Source: Cardiobacterium sp. Marseille-Q4385
GTDB lineage: Bacteria; Pseudomonadota; Gammaproteobacteria; Cardiobacteriales; Cardiobacteriaceae
Direction of reading: 5' to 3'
Assembly (NCBI RefSeq): GCF_916618745.1
Contig: NZ_OU745373.1
Coordinates: forward strand, 1,433,501 to 1,497,500
Length of the DNA stretch: 64,000 nt
Made by a program: the position numbers and the translations under genes. A model generated the notes under the pieces. It was not told the DNA's origin. It worked only from the letters and a program-made list of their open reading frames with translations, and ran no database searches. Positions 7,818-16,241 of this stretch are shown here, in pieces (position 1 is the first letter of the stretch; each line of letters starts with the position of its first letter).

Positions 7818-8669
7818 ATGTCGCCTGTTTCCACTTTGCCCCGCCCACGCCGTTTGCAGGTGTTGCCCGGTTTCGGTCTGTCGCTGGGGTTGTCGCTGTT
7901 TTTTGTTGCCCTGGTGCTATTGCTGCCGCTCACCGGTCTGGTCATGAATGTGGCGCGGTTGTCGCTGACGGATTATTGGGCGGTGATTTCTGATGCTCAG
8001 GTGCTGGCGGCGTTCCGCGTGACGCTATGGGCGGCGGCTTGGGCGTCGCTGGTGAACGCGGTCTGCGGGCTGCTGCTGGCCTGGGTGCTGGTGCGTTATC
8101 GTTTTTTCGGGCGGGGGATGGTCGATGCCCTTGTCGATTTGCCGTTTGCCCTGCCCACGGCGGTGGCGGGGATTGCCCTTGCCGCTCTTTTTGCCGCCGA
8201 TGGCTGGCTGGGACGGCCGCTTGCCGCGCTGGGCGTGCAGGTGGCGTTTCAGCCGTTGGGGATTGTGGTGGCGATGGTGTTTACCAGTATTCCGTTTGTG
8301 GTGCGCGCGGTGCAGCCGGTGTTGGAAGCGCTACCGCGTCAGGTGGAGGAAGCAGCAGCGACGCTGGGCGCTCGTCCCTGGCAGGTGTTCTGCCGCGTGA
8401 TTCTGCCGCTGCTCTCGCCGGCGCTGGTGAGCGGGGTAGTGCTGTCGTTCGCGCGCAGTCTTGGTGAGTTCGGCGCGGTGATTTTTATTGCCGGCAATCA
8501 GCCGTTTGTGAGCAAGGTGGTGTCGCTGGTGATTTTTGAGCGTTTGCAGGAGTTTGATATGCCCGCCGCTGCCGCGCTGGCATCGGTGATGCTCGCGCTG
8601 TCGTTGCTGCTATTGCTGGTGGTGAATGTGTGGCAGGGCTTTTTCTTGCGCCGTTTCGGGAGGGCGTGA
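7818..8669 (+). CDS. cysT: sulfate/thiosulfate ABC transporter permease CysT
   Basis: First of the two membrane subunits that form the pore for sulfate import, 283 residues. It contains the ABC permease EAA loop (EEAAATLGARPWQVFCRVILP) and about six membrane helices. The segment LPFALPTAVAGIAL is typical of CysT/CysU. It begins the cysTWA operon, and its TGA overlaps the cysW start. No periplasmic binding protein (CysP or Sbp) gene lies nearby, so that partner must be elsewhere. Confidence 0.92.
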   Translation: MSPVSTLPRPRRLQVLPGFGLSLGLSLFFVALVLLLPLTGLVMNVARLSLTDYWAVISDAQVLAAFRVTLWAAAWASLVNAVCGLLLAWVLVRYRFFGRGMVDALVDLPFALPTAVAGIALAALFAADGWLGRPLAALGVQVAFQPLGIVVAMVFTSIPFVVRAVQPVLEALPRQVEEAAATLGARPWQVFCRVILPLLSPALVSGVVLSFARSLGEFGAVIFIAGNQPFVSKVVSLVIFERLQEFDMPAAAALASVMLALSLLLLLVVNVWQGFFLRRFGRA

Positions 8670-9457
8670 TGCGCCGGGTGTTGATTGCTTTGGCGCTGCT
8701 GTTCGCGCTGTTGTTTTTGGTACTGCCGCTGGCGATGGTGTTTGCCGGAGCATTTGCCAAGGGTTGGGGAGCGTTTGCTGCCGCGCTCGCTGTGCCGGAT
8801 ACGCGTCATGCGTTGTTTTTGACGCTGCTGGTCACGGCGGTCACGGTGCCGGTGAATGTGGTGTTCGGGCTGGCGTTTGCCTGGCTGGTCACGCGTTTTC
8901 GTTTTCGCGGCAGGGCGTTTTTGTTGACGCTGCTTGATATTCCGTTTGCGGTGTCGCCCGTCATTGCCGGTCTGCTGTATTTGTTGTTGTACAGCGAGAA
9001 TGCCCCGCTCGGCGCGTGGTTCGCCGCGCGCGGCTGGCAGTTGATGTTTGCCGTGCCGGGGATTGTGCTGGTGACGGTGTTTGTGACCTGTCCGTTTGTG
9101 GCGCGTGAGCTGGTGCCGTTTATGCAACAGCACGGCGCAGCGGAGGAGGAAGCGGCGGTGGTTTTGGGCGCGAGTCCGTGGCAGTTGTGGCGGCGCATTA
9201 CGTTGCCGACGATTCTCTGGCCGCTGCTCTATGGCGTGGCGCTGACGAATGCGCGCGCGGTTGGCGAGTTCGGCGCGGTGTCGGTGGTGTCCGGCAATAT
9301 TCGCGGCGCAACGATGACGCTGCCGCTCAATGTGGAATTGTTGTATCAGGATTATCAGGCGGCAGCTGCATTTGCCAGCGCGATGCTGCTGGTGTGTCTT
9401 GCGCTCGCGACGCTGGTGTTGAAAGCTTGGGTTGCCCGGCATGAGGAGCATGTATGA
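8669..9457 (+). CDS. cysW: sulfate/thiosulfate ABC transporter permease CysW
   Basis: Second membrane subunit, 262 residues from ATG 8669, which shares a base with the cysT stop (TGATG). The EAA loop reads EEEAAVVLGASPWQLWRRITLP, and LLDIPFAVSPVIAGLLY is a CysW-like helix. It is somewhat shorter than E. coli CysW (291), mostly at the N-terminus. The stop overlaps cysA as ATGA, so the three genes are tightly coupled. Confidence 0.92.
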   Translation: MRRVLIALALLFALLFLVLPLAMVFAGAFAKGWGAFAAALAVPDTRHALFLTLLVTAVTVPVNVVFGLAFAWLVTRFRFRGRAFLLTLLDIPFAVSPVIAGLLYLLLYSENAPLGAWFAARGWQLMFAVPGIVLVTVFVTCPFVARELVPFMQQHGAAEEEAAVVLGASPWQLWRRITLPTILWPLLYGVALTNARAVGEFGAVSVVSGNIRGATMTLPLNVELLYQDYQAAAAFASAMLLVCLALATLVLKAWVARHEEHV

Positions 9458-10566
9458 GTATTGAGGTTGTTCAGTTACACAAGCGTTTCGGCGAGTTTCC
9501 GGCGCTCTCGCCCACGGATTTGCGCATTGAGACGGGCGAAATGGCGGCGCTCCTGGGCCCGTCTGGTAGCGGCAAGACGACCCTGTTGCGCCTGATCGCC
9601 GGGCTGGAATCGGCGGACGGCGGGCGCATCGTCCTGAATGGCCGTGATGTGACCAATGTCCCCGTCCGCGCGCGCCATATCGGCTTTGTCTTCCAGCATT
9701 ACGCGCTCTTCAAGCACCTGACCGTTGCCGATAATGTCGCTTTTGGGCTTACCGTGCTGCCGCGCGGGCAGCGTCCGGCGAAAAACGTCATCCGGCAGAA
9801 GGTCGCGCAACTCCTGGAAATGGTGCAGCTCGCTGCCTTCGGCAACCGTTACCCGGCGCAACTGTCCGGCGGGCAGCAGCAGCGGGTAGCTCTGGCACGG
9901 GCACTGGCCACCGCGCCCGAAGTGGTGCTTTTCGACGAACCTTTCGGCGCGCTGGACGTGCAAGTGCGTCAGGATTTGCGTCTGTGGCTGAAAGGTCTGC
10001 AACGCGAGCTGGGCTTCACCGGTGTTTTCGTCACCCACGACCGCGAAGAAGCGCTTGATCTTGCTGACCGCATCGTGGTGATGCGTCACGGCGCCATCGC
10101 GCAAAACGCCGACCCGCAGCAGCTCTACGCGGCGCCCGCTGATGCGCAAGTTTTCGCTTTCATGAGCGAAACGCAGCGTTTTCCTGCGCACCTCGCCGCA
10201 CATATCGTGCACAGCGGTCGCGCCTGGGTGAAAGTCGAACAGCCTCTTGCCGACGGCAACGGCGAACTTGCTCTGCGCGTACAGGACATCGAACTCGCCG
10301 ATCATCCGCCGGGCCATGTGCAACTGCCGCTGGTCATCGACGACATCACCCTGCTTGGCGCGAACTACCGCCTCACGGTTCATAATCTGGGTTGGGGCAA
10401 TGATGCGCGCTGGCAATTGCCGCTGCCGGCGCAGGTCTTCCGCCGCCAGCCGTTGCGGACGGGACAGCGCGTGTACATCAAGCCGCGCCAGCTTTATTTC
10501 CTGCGTGAGAACGGCACGGTGGATGCGCTGCTGCACGAGTGGGACGGCGAAGCACGGCCAGCATAA
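9454..10566 (+). CDS. cysA: sulfate/thiosulfate ABC transporter ATP-binding protein CysA
   Basis: The ATPase that drives sulfate import, 370 residues. Walker A is GPSGSGKTT (about residues 34-42), the signature is LSGGQQQR, Walker B is VVLFDEPFGALD, and the switch is FVTHDREEA. After about residue 240 comes a TOBE-like regulatory region. This domain order is typical of CysA. It closes the cysTWA operon, and its ATG overlaps the cysW stop by 4 bases. It links functionally with cysG and cysI near 35-40 kb. Confidence 0.94.
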   Translation: MSIEVVQLHKRFGEFPALSPTDLRIETGEMAALLGPSGSGKTTLLRLIAGLESADGGRIVLNGRDVTNVPVRARHIGFVFQHYALFKHLTVADNVAFGLTVLPRGQRPAKNVIRQKVAQLLEMVQLAAFGNRYPAQLSGGQQQRVALARALATAPEVVLFDEPFGALDVQVRQDLRLWLKGLQRELGFTGVFVTHDREEALDLADRIVVMRHGAIAQNADPQQLYAAPADAQVFAFMSETQRFPAHLAAHIVHSGRAWVKVEQPLADGNGELALRVQDIELADHPPGHVQLPLVIDDITLLGANYRLTVHNLGWGNDARWQLPLPAQVFRRQPLRTGQRVYIKPRQLYFLRENGTVDALLHEWDGEARPA

Positions 10567-10656
10567 ATCCAGGTTTTATCCCGTCTGCTACCTCCTTCCA
10601 GCAAACCCTAAGTGAGGCTGACAATCAACGCTTTTTCTAAATAGTTGAGGCAATAG

Positions 10657-10665
10657 TGCTATAAT
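10657..10665 (+). promoter_or_regulatory. extended -10 promoter of gapA
   Basis: TGCTATAAT is a perfect extended -10 (TGnTATAAT), 38 bases before the gapA ATG. A strong ribosome site, AGGAGATAAAA, follows. No good -35 is seen at the usual distance, which fits extended -10 promoters. Confidence 0.65.
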
Positions 10666-10703
10666 CGCGCGGCTTTCAACCCACAAACCAGGAGATAAAA
10701 CTC

Positions 10704-11711
10704 ATGACAATCAAAGTCGCCATCAACGGATTTGGACGTATCGGCCGCCTCGCTCTGCGCCAAATGGACAAAGCGAAAAATATCGAAGTCGTCGCCGTCA
10801 ACGACCTCACTCCGGCCGACATGCTGCTGCACCTCTTCAAATATGACACCTCGCAAGGTCGCTTCCACGGCACCGCCGAACTCAAAGGTGACAACCTCGT
10901 CGTCAACGGTAAAGAAATCAAAGTCTTCTCCAACGCCAACCCGGAAGAATTGCCGTGGGGTCAATTGGGTGTGGACGTCGTCCTCGAATGCACCGGCTTC
11001 TTCACCAGCAAAGACAAAGCCGAGAAACACATCAAGGCAGGCGCGAAAAAAGTTGTCATCTCCGCACCGGGCGGTAACGACATCAAAACCATCGTTTACA
11101 ACGTCAACCACCAAATCCTTGACGGCACTGAAACCGTTATCTCCGGCGCATCCTGCACCACCAACTGCTTGGCGCCGATGGCCAAAGTCCTGCAAGACAA
11201 ATTCGGTATCGTCGAAGGCCTGATGACCACCATCCACGCCTACACCGGCGACCAGATGACTCTCGACGCTCCGCACCGCAAAGGCGACAAACGCCGCGCC
11301 CGTGCTGCTGCTGCCAACATCGTGCCGAACAGCACCGGTGCCGCGAAAGCTATCGGTCTCGTTATCCCCGAACTGCAAGGCAAACTTGATGGTGCCGCAC
11401 AACGCGTCCCTGTCACCACCGGTTCACTGACCGAACTCGTTACCGTGCTGGAGAAAAAAGTCAGCGCTGAAGAAATCAATGCTGCGATGAAAGCGGCTGC
11501 CAACGAATCCTTCGGTTACACCGAAGAAGAACTGGTCTCTTCTGACATCATCGGTATCGACTTCGGTTCGCTCTTTGACGGCACACAAACCAAAGTCATG
11601 ACCGTCGGCGACAAGCAACTGGTGAAAACCGTCGCGTGGTATGACAACGAAATGAGCTACACCAACCAGCTCATCCGTACCTTGGCCTACTTCGCCAGCC
11701 TCATCAAGTAA
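10704..11711 (+). CDS. gapA: glyceraldehyde-3-phosphate dehydrogenase, type I
   Basis: Glycolytic enzyme that converts glyceraldehyde-3-phosphate, NAD and phosphate to 1,3-bisphosphoglycerate. The 335-residue length matches the family. The N-terminal NAD site is INGFGRIGR, and the catalytic motif SCTTNCLAP puts the active cysteine at residue 151. It has its own promoter and terminator and strongly biased codons, as expected for a highly expressed gene. Confidence 0.97.
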   Translation: MTIKVAINGFGRIGRLALRQMDKAKNIEVVAVNDLTPADMLLHLFKYDTSQGRFHGTAELKGDNLVVNGKEIKVFSNANPEELPWGQLGVDVVLECTGFFTSKDKAEKHIKAGAKKVVISAPGGNDIKTIVYNVNHQILDGTETVISGASCTTNCLAPMAKVLQDKFGIVEGLMTTIHAYTGDQMTLDAPHRKGDKRRARAAAANIVPNSTGAAKAIGLVIPELQGKLDGAAQRVPVTTGSLTELVTVLEKKVSAEEINAAMKAAANESFGYTEEELVSSDIIGIDFGSLFDGTQTKVMTVGDKQLVKTVAWYDNEMSYTNQLIRTLAYFASLIK

Positions 11712-11730
11712 TCACGACTTGCATGAAAAA

Positions 11731-11752
11731 CCGCCCTTCGGGGCGGTTTTTT
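11731..11752 (+). terminator. rho-independent terminator of gapA
   Basis: CCGCCC-TTCG-GGGCGG followed by six T, 19 bases after the gapA stop. An A-run lies on the other side, so it may also act on the convergent zipA transcript. Confidence 0.92.
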
Positions 11753-11808
11753 ATTGCTGCTTCATTCAGGCAGGGATTTTGGCGGCTAGGTAAGGGCGCC
11801 TTCCTGTA

Positions 11809-12501
11809 TCAGCCGCGCTGGAGGCGCAGCCAGTTTTGGTATTGCGTTTCGTAGGCTTCGATATTTTTGCGGTAGCGGGCAAGCGAGCGTTCTTCCAGCG
11901 GGCGGCGCTTGTGATCGCTGAGACAGCCGTCGCAGTGCTCTGCCATTTCGTGGGCGAGAGCACTGAAGGTTTCCCAGTCTTTGACGGGCTCCTGGCTGAC
12001 CGGCAGTTGCAGCACCAGCATGAGGCCTTCGTAGTTGTGTTCCCCGTTATCCAGGTTTTGCGGGAAGATACCAGGACGGCGCACGTCCAGCATGGTGCAG
12101 AAGATTTCGCGTCCGCCGGCGCCGATGAGTTCATAGGTCTGGTTGGGCGAGTATTGCAGGCCGAAGGCTTGCACGAGACGGGCGATGGTTTTGCCGCTGA
12201 ACGGGCGATTGTTCGGCGCCATGATGGTGAGCGGGACGATTAGTTCCGGCGCTTTGCTGCGTGGCTTGGGCGGAGTGCTGTTTTTGCTGCCGCCGAAGAT
12301 ACCAGGGTTGAGGCGGCTGGTTTTGCGGTTATGTTCAGCAGGCGGGGCATCAAGGGTCGAACCCCGGTATTTGGGATGGCCGTCCTGCATGTCGCGTTCT
12401 CGGTCGCGCTGGCGTTTGATCATGAGGGCGGTGCCGGCAATGGCGACGAGAATGATGATGGCGGCGGTGATGCGCAGTAACAATACGGATGGGTTGGTCA
12501 T
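11809..12501 (-). CDS. zipA: cell division protein ZipA
   Basis: ZipA anchors FtsZ filaments to the inner membrane at the division site. This 230-residue protein has one N-terminal membrane helix (about residues 7-27), a charged and proline-rich linker, and a C-terminal FtsZ-binding domain from about residue 88. The domain starts LTIMAPNNRPFSGKTIARLV and contains GREIFCTMLDVRRPGIFP. It is shorter than E. coli ZipA (328), almost all in the linker, which is usual in small gammaproteobacteria. ycgN ends 5 bases upstream. Confidence 0.82.
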   Translation of the reverse strand: MTNPSVLLLRITAAIIILVAIAGTALMIKRQRDRERDMQDGHPKYRGSTLDAPPAEHNRKTSRLNPGIFGGSKNSTPPKPRSKAPELIVPLTIMAPNNRPFSGKTIARLVQAFGLQYSPNQTYELIGAGGREIFCTMLDVRRPGIFPQNLDNGEHNYEGLMLVLQLPVSQEPVKDWETFSALAHEMAEHCDGCLSDHKRRPLEERSLARYRKNIEAYETQYQNWLRLQRG

Positions 12502-12506
12502 GGTTC

Positions 12507-12962
12507 CTAGGCTCCGAGTATGTCTTCAAGACGGTACATAAGGTAGTCGTCTATGGCGTGGCCTTCGTTTTCACTGAGTGCGAAGTGGCGCACGCTGCGA
12601 TGTCGGCGGTGCACTTCTTTTTTGTCCCCGCAGACGAGATAGTGCCAGTCGGGCAGGCTTTTGCCTTCATGGCGCAGGCGGTAGGCGCAGCTGGGCGGCA
12701 ACCAGGAGTAGTCCTGGCGCGGCAGCTCGCGCAGGCTGAGGCAGTCCGGCACTTGGGTGTGGCGGCAAGGGTAATTGCGGCAGCGTCCGCTGTGGATGTC
12801 CAGTAGTTTGCAAGCAACACGGGAGAAGTACACTTCTCCCGTATCAATATCTTCCATTTTGTTCAGGCAGCACAGTCCGCATCCGTCGCAGAGGGCTTCC
12901 CATTGGTTATCGGTCAGGCGCTCAAGGGGTTGTCGCCACCACTGGTCATCGTGTTGGTGCAA
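12507..12962 (-). CDS. ycgN: YcgN-family cysteine-cluster protein
   Basis: A UPF0260 protein of unknown biochemical role, probably binding a metal or iron-sulfur cluster through CDGCGLCC and later cysteines (CKLLDIHSGRCRNYPCR, PDC). I place the start at a TTG at 12962, giving 151 residues, close to E. coli YcgN (about 150). A longer frame would overlap the cytochrome gene and add an unrelated N-terminus. With this start the gene begins one base after the cytochrome c4 TGA. The conserved part starts at LTDNQWEALCDG. Confidence 0.8.
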   Translation of the reverse strand: MHQHDDQWWRQPLERLTDNQWEALCDGCGLCCLNKMEDIDTGEVYFSRVACKLLDIHSGRCRNYPCRHTQVPDCLSLRELPRQDYSWLPPSCAYRLRHEGKSLPDWHYLVCGDKKEVHRRHRSVRHFALSENEGHAIDDYLMYRLEDILGA

Positions 12963-12963
12963 T

Positions 12964-13641
12964 TCAGGGGGTTTCCGGCATATGCAGTCCCTGCATATAG
13001 CGGGCGACGGCTTCGATTTGTTTGGGGGTGAGTTTTTCCGCCACGTCACGCATCATGCCATTCGGGTCGTTACCGCGCACAACGAGGCTGCTCGGGTCGG
13101 TCTCGCTTGCCTGCTGGTCAATGAGAGCCGAGGTTTTGAAGGCGTCCAGCTGGGTGCGGGTATATTTGGCATGCTGCCCGGAGACGCGTGGGAAAGCGGC
13201 CGGTTCGATACCGGCGCCGGCGGGGCCATGGCAGGCCAGGCAAGCGGGGATATTTTTGTCGAGGTCGCCGCCGCGATAGAGTGCTTCACCAAGCGCCAGC
13301 AGTTCTTCAGGATTTTCCCCGGCGCCTTCGGTCGCGGCGGGTGGTGGGGTTTGCGCAGCATAGTAGGCGGCGACGTTGGCGATGTCTTCGTCAGAGAGTA
13401 AGACGGCTTGCGGCTGCATGATAAGGCTCGGACGCTCGCCACTCTTGAAATCACGCAATTGTTTTTCCAGGTATTTTTGCCCTTGTCCCGCCAGTATTGG
13501 CCATTCGGGGTTGCTGCTCACGCCACCAGGACCGTGGCAGGCAGCACATACGGCCGCTTTTTCTTCGCCCACTTTGATATCGGCGGCTTGTGCCCAGCCG
13601 GCAACGGCGATGGTCAGGATTGTCACTATGCCTTTTTTCAT
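12964..13641 (-). CDS. dihaem cytochrome c4
   Basis: Periplasmic electron carrier that feeds terminal oxidases. It has a cleavable signal peptide (MKKGIVTILTIAVAGWAQAA) and two haem sites, CAACH at residues 32-36 and CLACH at 134-138. Each half has a distal methionine region, as in cytochrome c4 (about 200-residue mature protein). A ribosome site (GGAG) precedes the ATG. It is divergent from engB, a neighbour pair common in gammaproteobacteria, and ycgN follows directly. Confidence 0.93.
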   Translation of the reverse strand: MKKGIVTILTIAVAGWAQAADIKVGEEKAAVCAACHGPGGVSSNPEWPILAGQGQKYLEKQLRDFKSGERPSLIMQPQAVLLSDEDIANVAAYYAAQTPPPAATEGAGENPEELLALGEALYRGGDLDKNIPACLACHGPAGAGIEPAAFPRVSGQHAKYTRTQLDAFKTSALIDQQASETDPSSLVVRGNDPNGMMRDVAEKLTPKQIEAVARYMQGLHMPETP

Positions 13642-13725
13642 GACTTGCTCCGCAAGATTTTTCTTTTGTTGTTTGTCAAAGGCCTGATATAGAATTTCAG
13701 GCGGTTTTTCTGCATTTTACAAGAG

Positions 13726-14337
13726 ATGAATAGTCGTTACCAGCAGGCGGTTTTCGCCTTTTCCGCCAATCGCGAGGCGCAATTTCCGGCTGCTGCGCGT
13801 GTTGAAATCGCCTTTGCCGGCCGCTCGAATGCCGGCAAGTCGAGTGCGCTAAATACGCTGACGAATCAGAAGACGCTGGCTCGGGTGTCGCGTACACCGG
13901 GGCGGACACAGCTCATCAATTATTTTGCCCTGCCCGATGCAGGGTGTTTTTTGGTCGATTTGCCGGGTTATGGTTATGCCGAAGTGCCGGAGCAGGTGCG
14001 TGCGCACTGGCAGGCTCTGCTTGGTCGCTATTTGTTGCAACGTGAGGTGCTGCGCGGGGTGGTGCTATTGATGGATATCCGCCATCCGATGAAGGAACTG
14101 GATATTCGTATGCTGGAATGTTGCGCCGAGCGGCAGTTACCCGCGCATGTGTTGTTGACGAAGGCTGACAAGCTCAGCCGTAGTGTGGCGGAGAAACAGT
14201 TGCGCGCGCTGCGCAGTGAGTTGTTGAACTGGCATGCGCCGTTTTCGGTGCAGCTCTTTTCCAGTTTGAAGCGGCTGGGGCTGCCCGAACTGGTGGCGCA
14301 GCTGGATGCGTGGATAGAGGCGGATCATGCTGAATGA
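13726..14337 (+). CDS. engB: ribosome biogenesis GTPase EngB
   Basis: TRAFAC GTPase (YihA/YsxC) needed for late assembly of the large ribosomal subunit. It has 203 residues. G1 is GRSNAGKSS, the G2 region is RTPGRTQ, G3 is DLPGYG and G4 is TKADK. The ATG at 13726 follows ACAAGAG. The end overlaps the TSUP permease gene by 11 bases. Confidence 0.95.
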   Translation: MNSRYQQAVFAFSANREAQFPAAARVEIAFAGRSNAGKSSALNTLTNQKTLARVSRTPGRTQLINYFALPDAGCFLVDLPGYGYAEVPEQVRAHWQALLGRYLLQREVLRGVVLLMDIRHPMKELDIRMLECCAERQLPAHVLLTKADKLSRSVAEKQLRALRSELLNWHAPFSVQLFSSLKRLGLPELVAQLDAWIEADHAE

Positions 14338-15103
14338 GTTGCTCAATACCGGTGTGTCGTCGTGGGTGCTGTTGCCGTTGTTATTGGTCGGAATGCTGGC
14401 GGGTTTTGTTGATACGCTGGCCGGCGGTGGCGGGATGTTGACGGTACCGGCGCTGATGCTGGTACTGCCGCCGGATGCGGCATTGGCCACGAACAAGTTG
14501 CAGGGCAGTTTCGGTACGCTGTCGGCAACTTGGTATTTTGTCCGCCGTGGCCAGATTCGTTTTCGCAAGTTATTGCCCGGGATTGTCGCCTGTGCACTCG
14601 GTGCTGCGGCGGGAGCGGCTGTGGTGCAGTGGCTGCCGCCCGATCTGTTACGCAAGGTGTTGCCGCTGCTTTTGGCAACGGTCGCCCTGCTGTTCATTTT
14701 TATGCCGTCGCTGGGCACGATGGAGCGGGAAGCGCGTTTGCCTTATGCCCATTTTGTCGGCGGCGCGCTCTTTCCGCTGGGTTTCTATGACGGATTCCTC
14801 GGCCCGGGCACAGGCAGTTTCTTGATGCTGGCCTTAATTGCTTTGCGCGGCTATACGCTGCAAAACGCGACGATAGAGGCGAAGGCGTATAACGCCACCA
14901 CCAATCTGATGTCGCTCTTCGTTTTTCTGGCCGGTGGCCGGGTAATTTGGCTAGTCGGCCTGACGATGGCAGTTGGGCAGTTGCTCGGGGCGCGTCTTGC
15001 GGCCGGGTTGATTATCAGCAAGGGGAATCGCCTGATTCGTCCAGCGGTTATTACCATGTCGCTCTTGATGAGCGGTTATTTAGCCTATCGTTTTTGGTTT
15101 TAG
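14327..15103 (+). CDS. TSUP (TauE/SafE) family membrane permease
   Basis: A 258-residue inner-membrane protein with about seven to eight helices. The N-terminal GMLAGFVDTLAGGGGMLTVP and the later GFYDGFLGPGTGSF are the paired glycine-rich motifs of the TauE/SafE family (YfcA-like). Members move sulfite, sulfoacetate or related organosulfur anions, but substrate cannot be assigned here. It overlaps engB by 11 bases and converges on ispB with a 4-base overlap. Confidence 0.85.
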   Translation: MLNELLNTGVSSWVLLPLLLVGMLAGFVDTLAGGGGMLTVPALMLVLPPDAALATNKLQGSFGTLSATWYFVRRGQIRFRKLLPGIVACALGAAAGAAVVQWLPPDLLRKVLPLLLATVALLFIFMPSLGTMEREARLPYAHFVGGALFPLGFYDGFLGPGTGSFLMLALIALRGYTLQNATIEAKAYNATTNLMSLFVFLAGGRVIWLVGLTMAVGQLLGARLAAGLIISKGNRLIRPAVITMSLLMSGYLAYRFWF

Positions 15104-16080
15104 CGGCGGCGTTCGGTGGTGCGCGCCGCCAGGGCGGTGAGTGCGGTTTTGTAGTCGTTGTCAGGGAATTCAGCGAGTGCTTGCACCGCTTCGTCGGCCA
15201 ATCGTGCGGCAGCTTCGCGGCTGTATGGCAGGGCATCGGTTGCGTGCAGTAAGGCGATGACTTCACCAATCGCCTCGCGTTCGCCCTGCTCGATGATGTG
15301 GCGCAGGCGTGCTTTGTCAGCGGCGGGTAATTGTTGCTGGGCGCGGATGAGCGGCAGGGTTGGCTTGCCCTCGGCGAGGTCGTCGCCCAGCGCTTTGCCA
15401 ATCAGCGCTTCATCACCGGTGTAATCCAGCAAATCATCCATAATCTGAAAGGCCATGCCGAGTTTGCGGCCATAAATGGCGAGTTGCTCGCTTTGTGCCG
15501 GGTCAAGGCCGGCAAGCAGTCCCGCCACTTTGCAGGCAGCGGCGAACAGCACGGCGGTTTTCAGCTCGATGACGCGGTAGTAGCGGGCTTCATCGACATC
15601 GGGATCGTGCATGTTGCCAAGTTGCATCACTTCGCCCGCTGCAATGAGGTTGACCGCATCGGCCATCATGGCGATAACGTCGCTGTTGCCGGTGCGCACC
15701 ATCAGCTGGAAGGCGCGGGTATAGAGGAAATCGCCGACCAGAACGCTGGCGGCATTGCCAAAGGCGATATTGGCGGACGGCTTGCCACGGCGCAGCGCGG
15801 ATTCATCCACCACGTCGTCGTGCAGCAGGGTGGCGTTATGGATAAATTCGATGAAGGCAGCGGCGGTAATGGCGTGCTCGTCGTGATAGGCACAGAGTCC
15901 GCAACTCAGCAGGGTCAGCAGCGGACGGAAACGCTTGCCGCCGTCGCCGATGGCGTACTGCATCACCAGTTCCGCTAGTGGTACTTCGGCCCGCATTTCA
16001 GCCTGCATCAATGCTTCAGTTTGTGCCATTTCGTGCTGGATGAGTTGCCGGATCGCTGCGTCGTCCATCTGTTTTCCCAT
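15100..16080 (-). CDS. ispB: octaprenyl diphosphate synthase
   Basis: Trans-prenyltransferase that makes the side chain of ubiquinone and menaquinone. From ATG 16080 it has 326 residues, close to E. coli IspB. The first aspartate motif is LLHDDVVDESALRRG, the second is QIMDDLLDYTGD, and GGKRFRP binds the homoallylic substrate. The ribosome site is weak, and the ATG four codons later is an alternative start. The longer frame from 16158 adds an unsupported cysteine-rich leader. The product chain length is inferred from similarity to IspB, not from a size-determining residue. Confidence 0.92.
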   Translation of the reverse strand: MGKQMDDAAIRQLIQHEMAQTEALMQAEMRAEVPLAELVMQYAIGDGGKRFRPLLTLLSCGLCAYHDEHAITAAAFIEFIHNATLLHDDVVDESALRRGKPSANIAFGNAASVLVGDFLYTRAFQLMVRTGNSDVIAMMADAVNLIAAGEVMQLGNMHDPDVDEARYYRVIELKTAVLFAAACKVAGLLAGLDPAQSEQLAIYGRKLGMAFQIMDDLLDYTGDEALIGKALGDDLAEGKPTLPLIRAQQQLPAADKARLRHIIEQGEREAIGEVIALLHATDALPYSREAAARLADEAVQALAEFPDNDYKTALTALAARTTERRR

Positions 16081-16241
16081 GATGTTGTTACGGAGTTGAA
16101 AGAAAGGGCGGCATTGTAGCCGATAGCCTCCGCAGGCGACAAACCGCCTTCCGCCCACGCCAAGGCGTAATCATTGGTAAATCAAATACTTCTTCACCAT
16201 TCCTGCCCCAAAGGGGAGGGGCAGGGTCGTGTAGCGGCGCA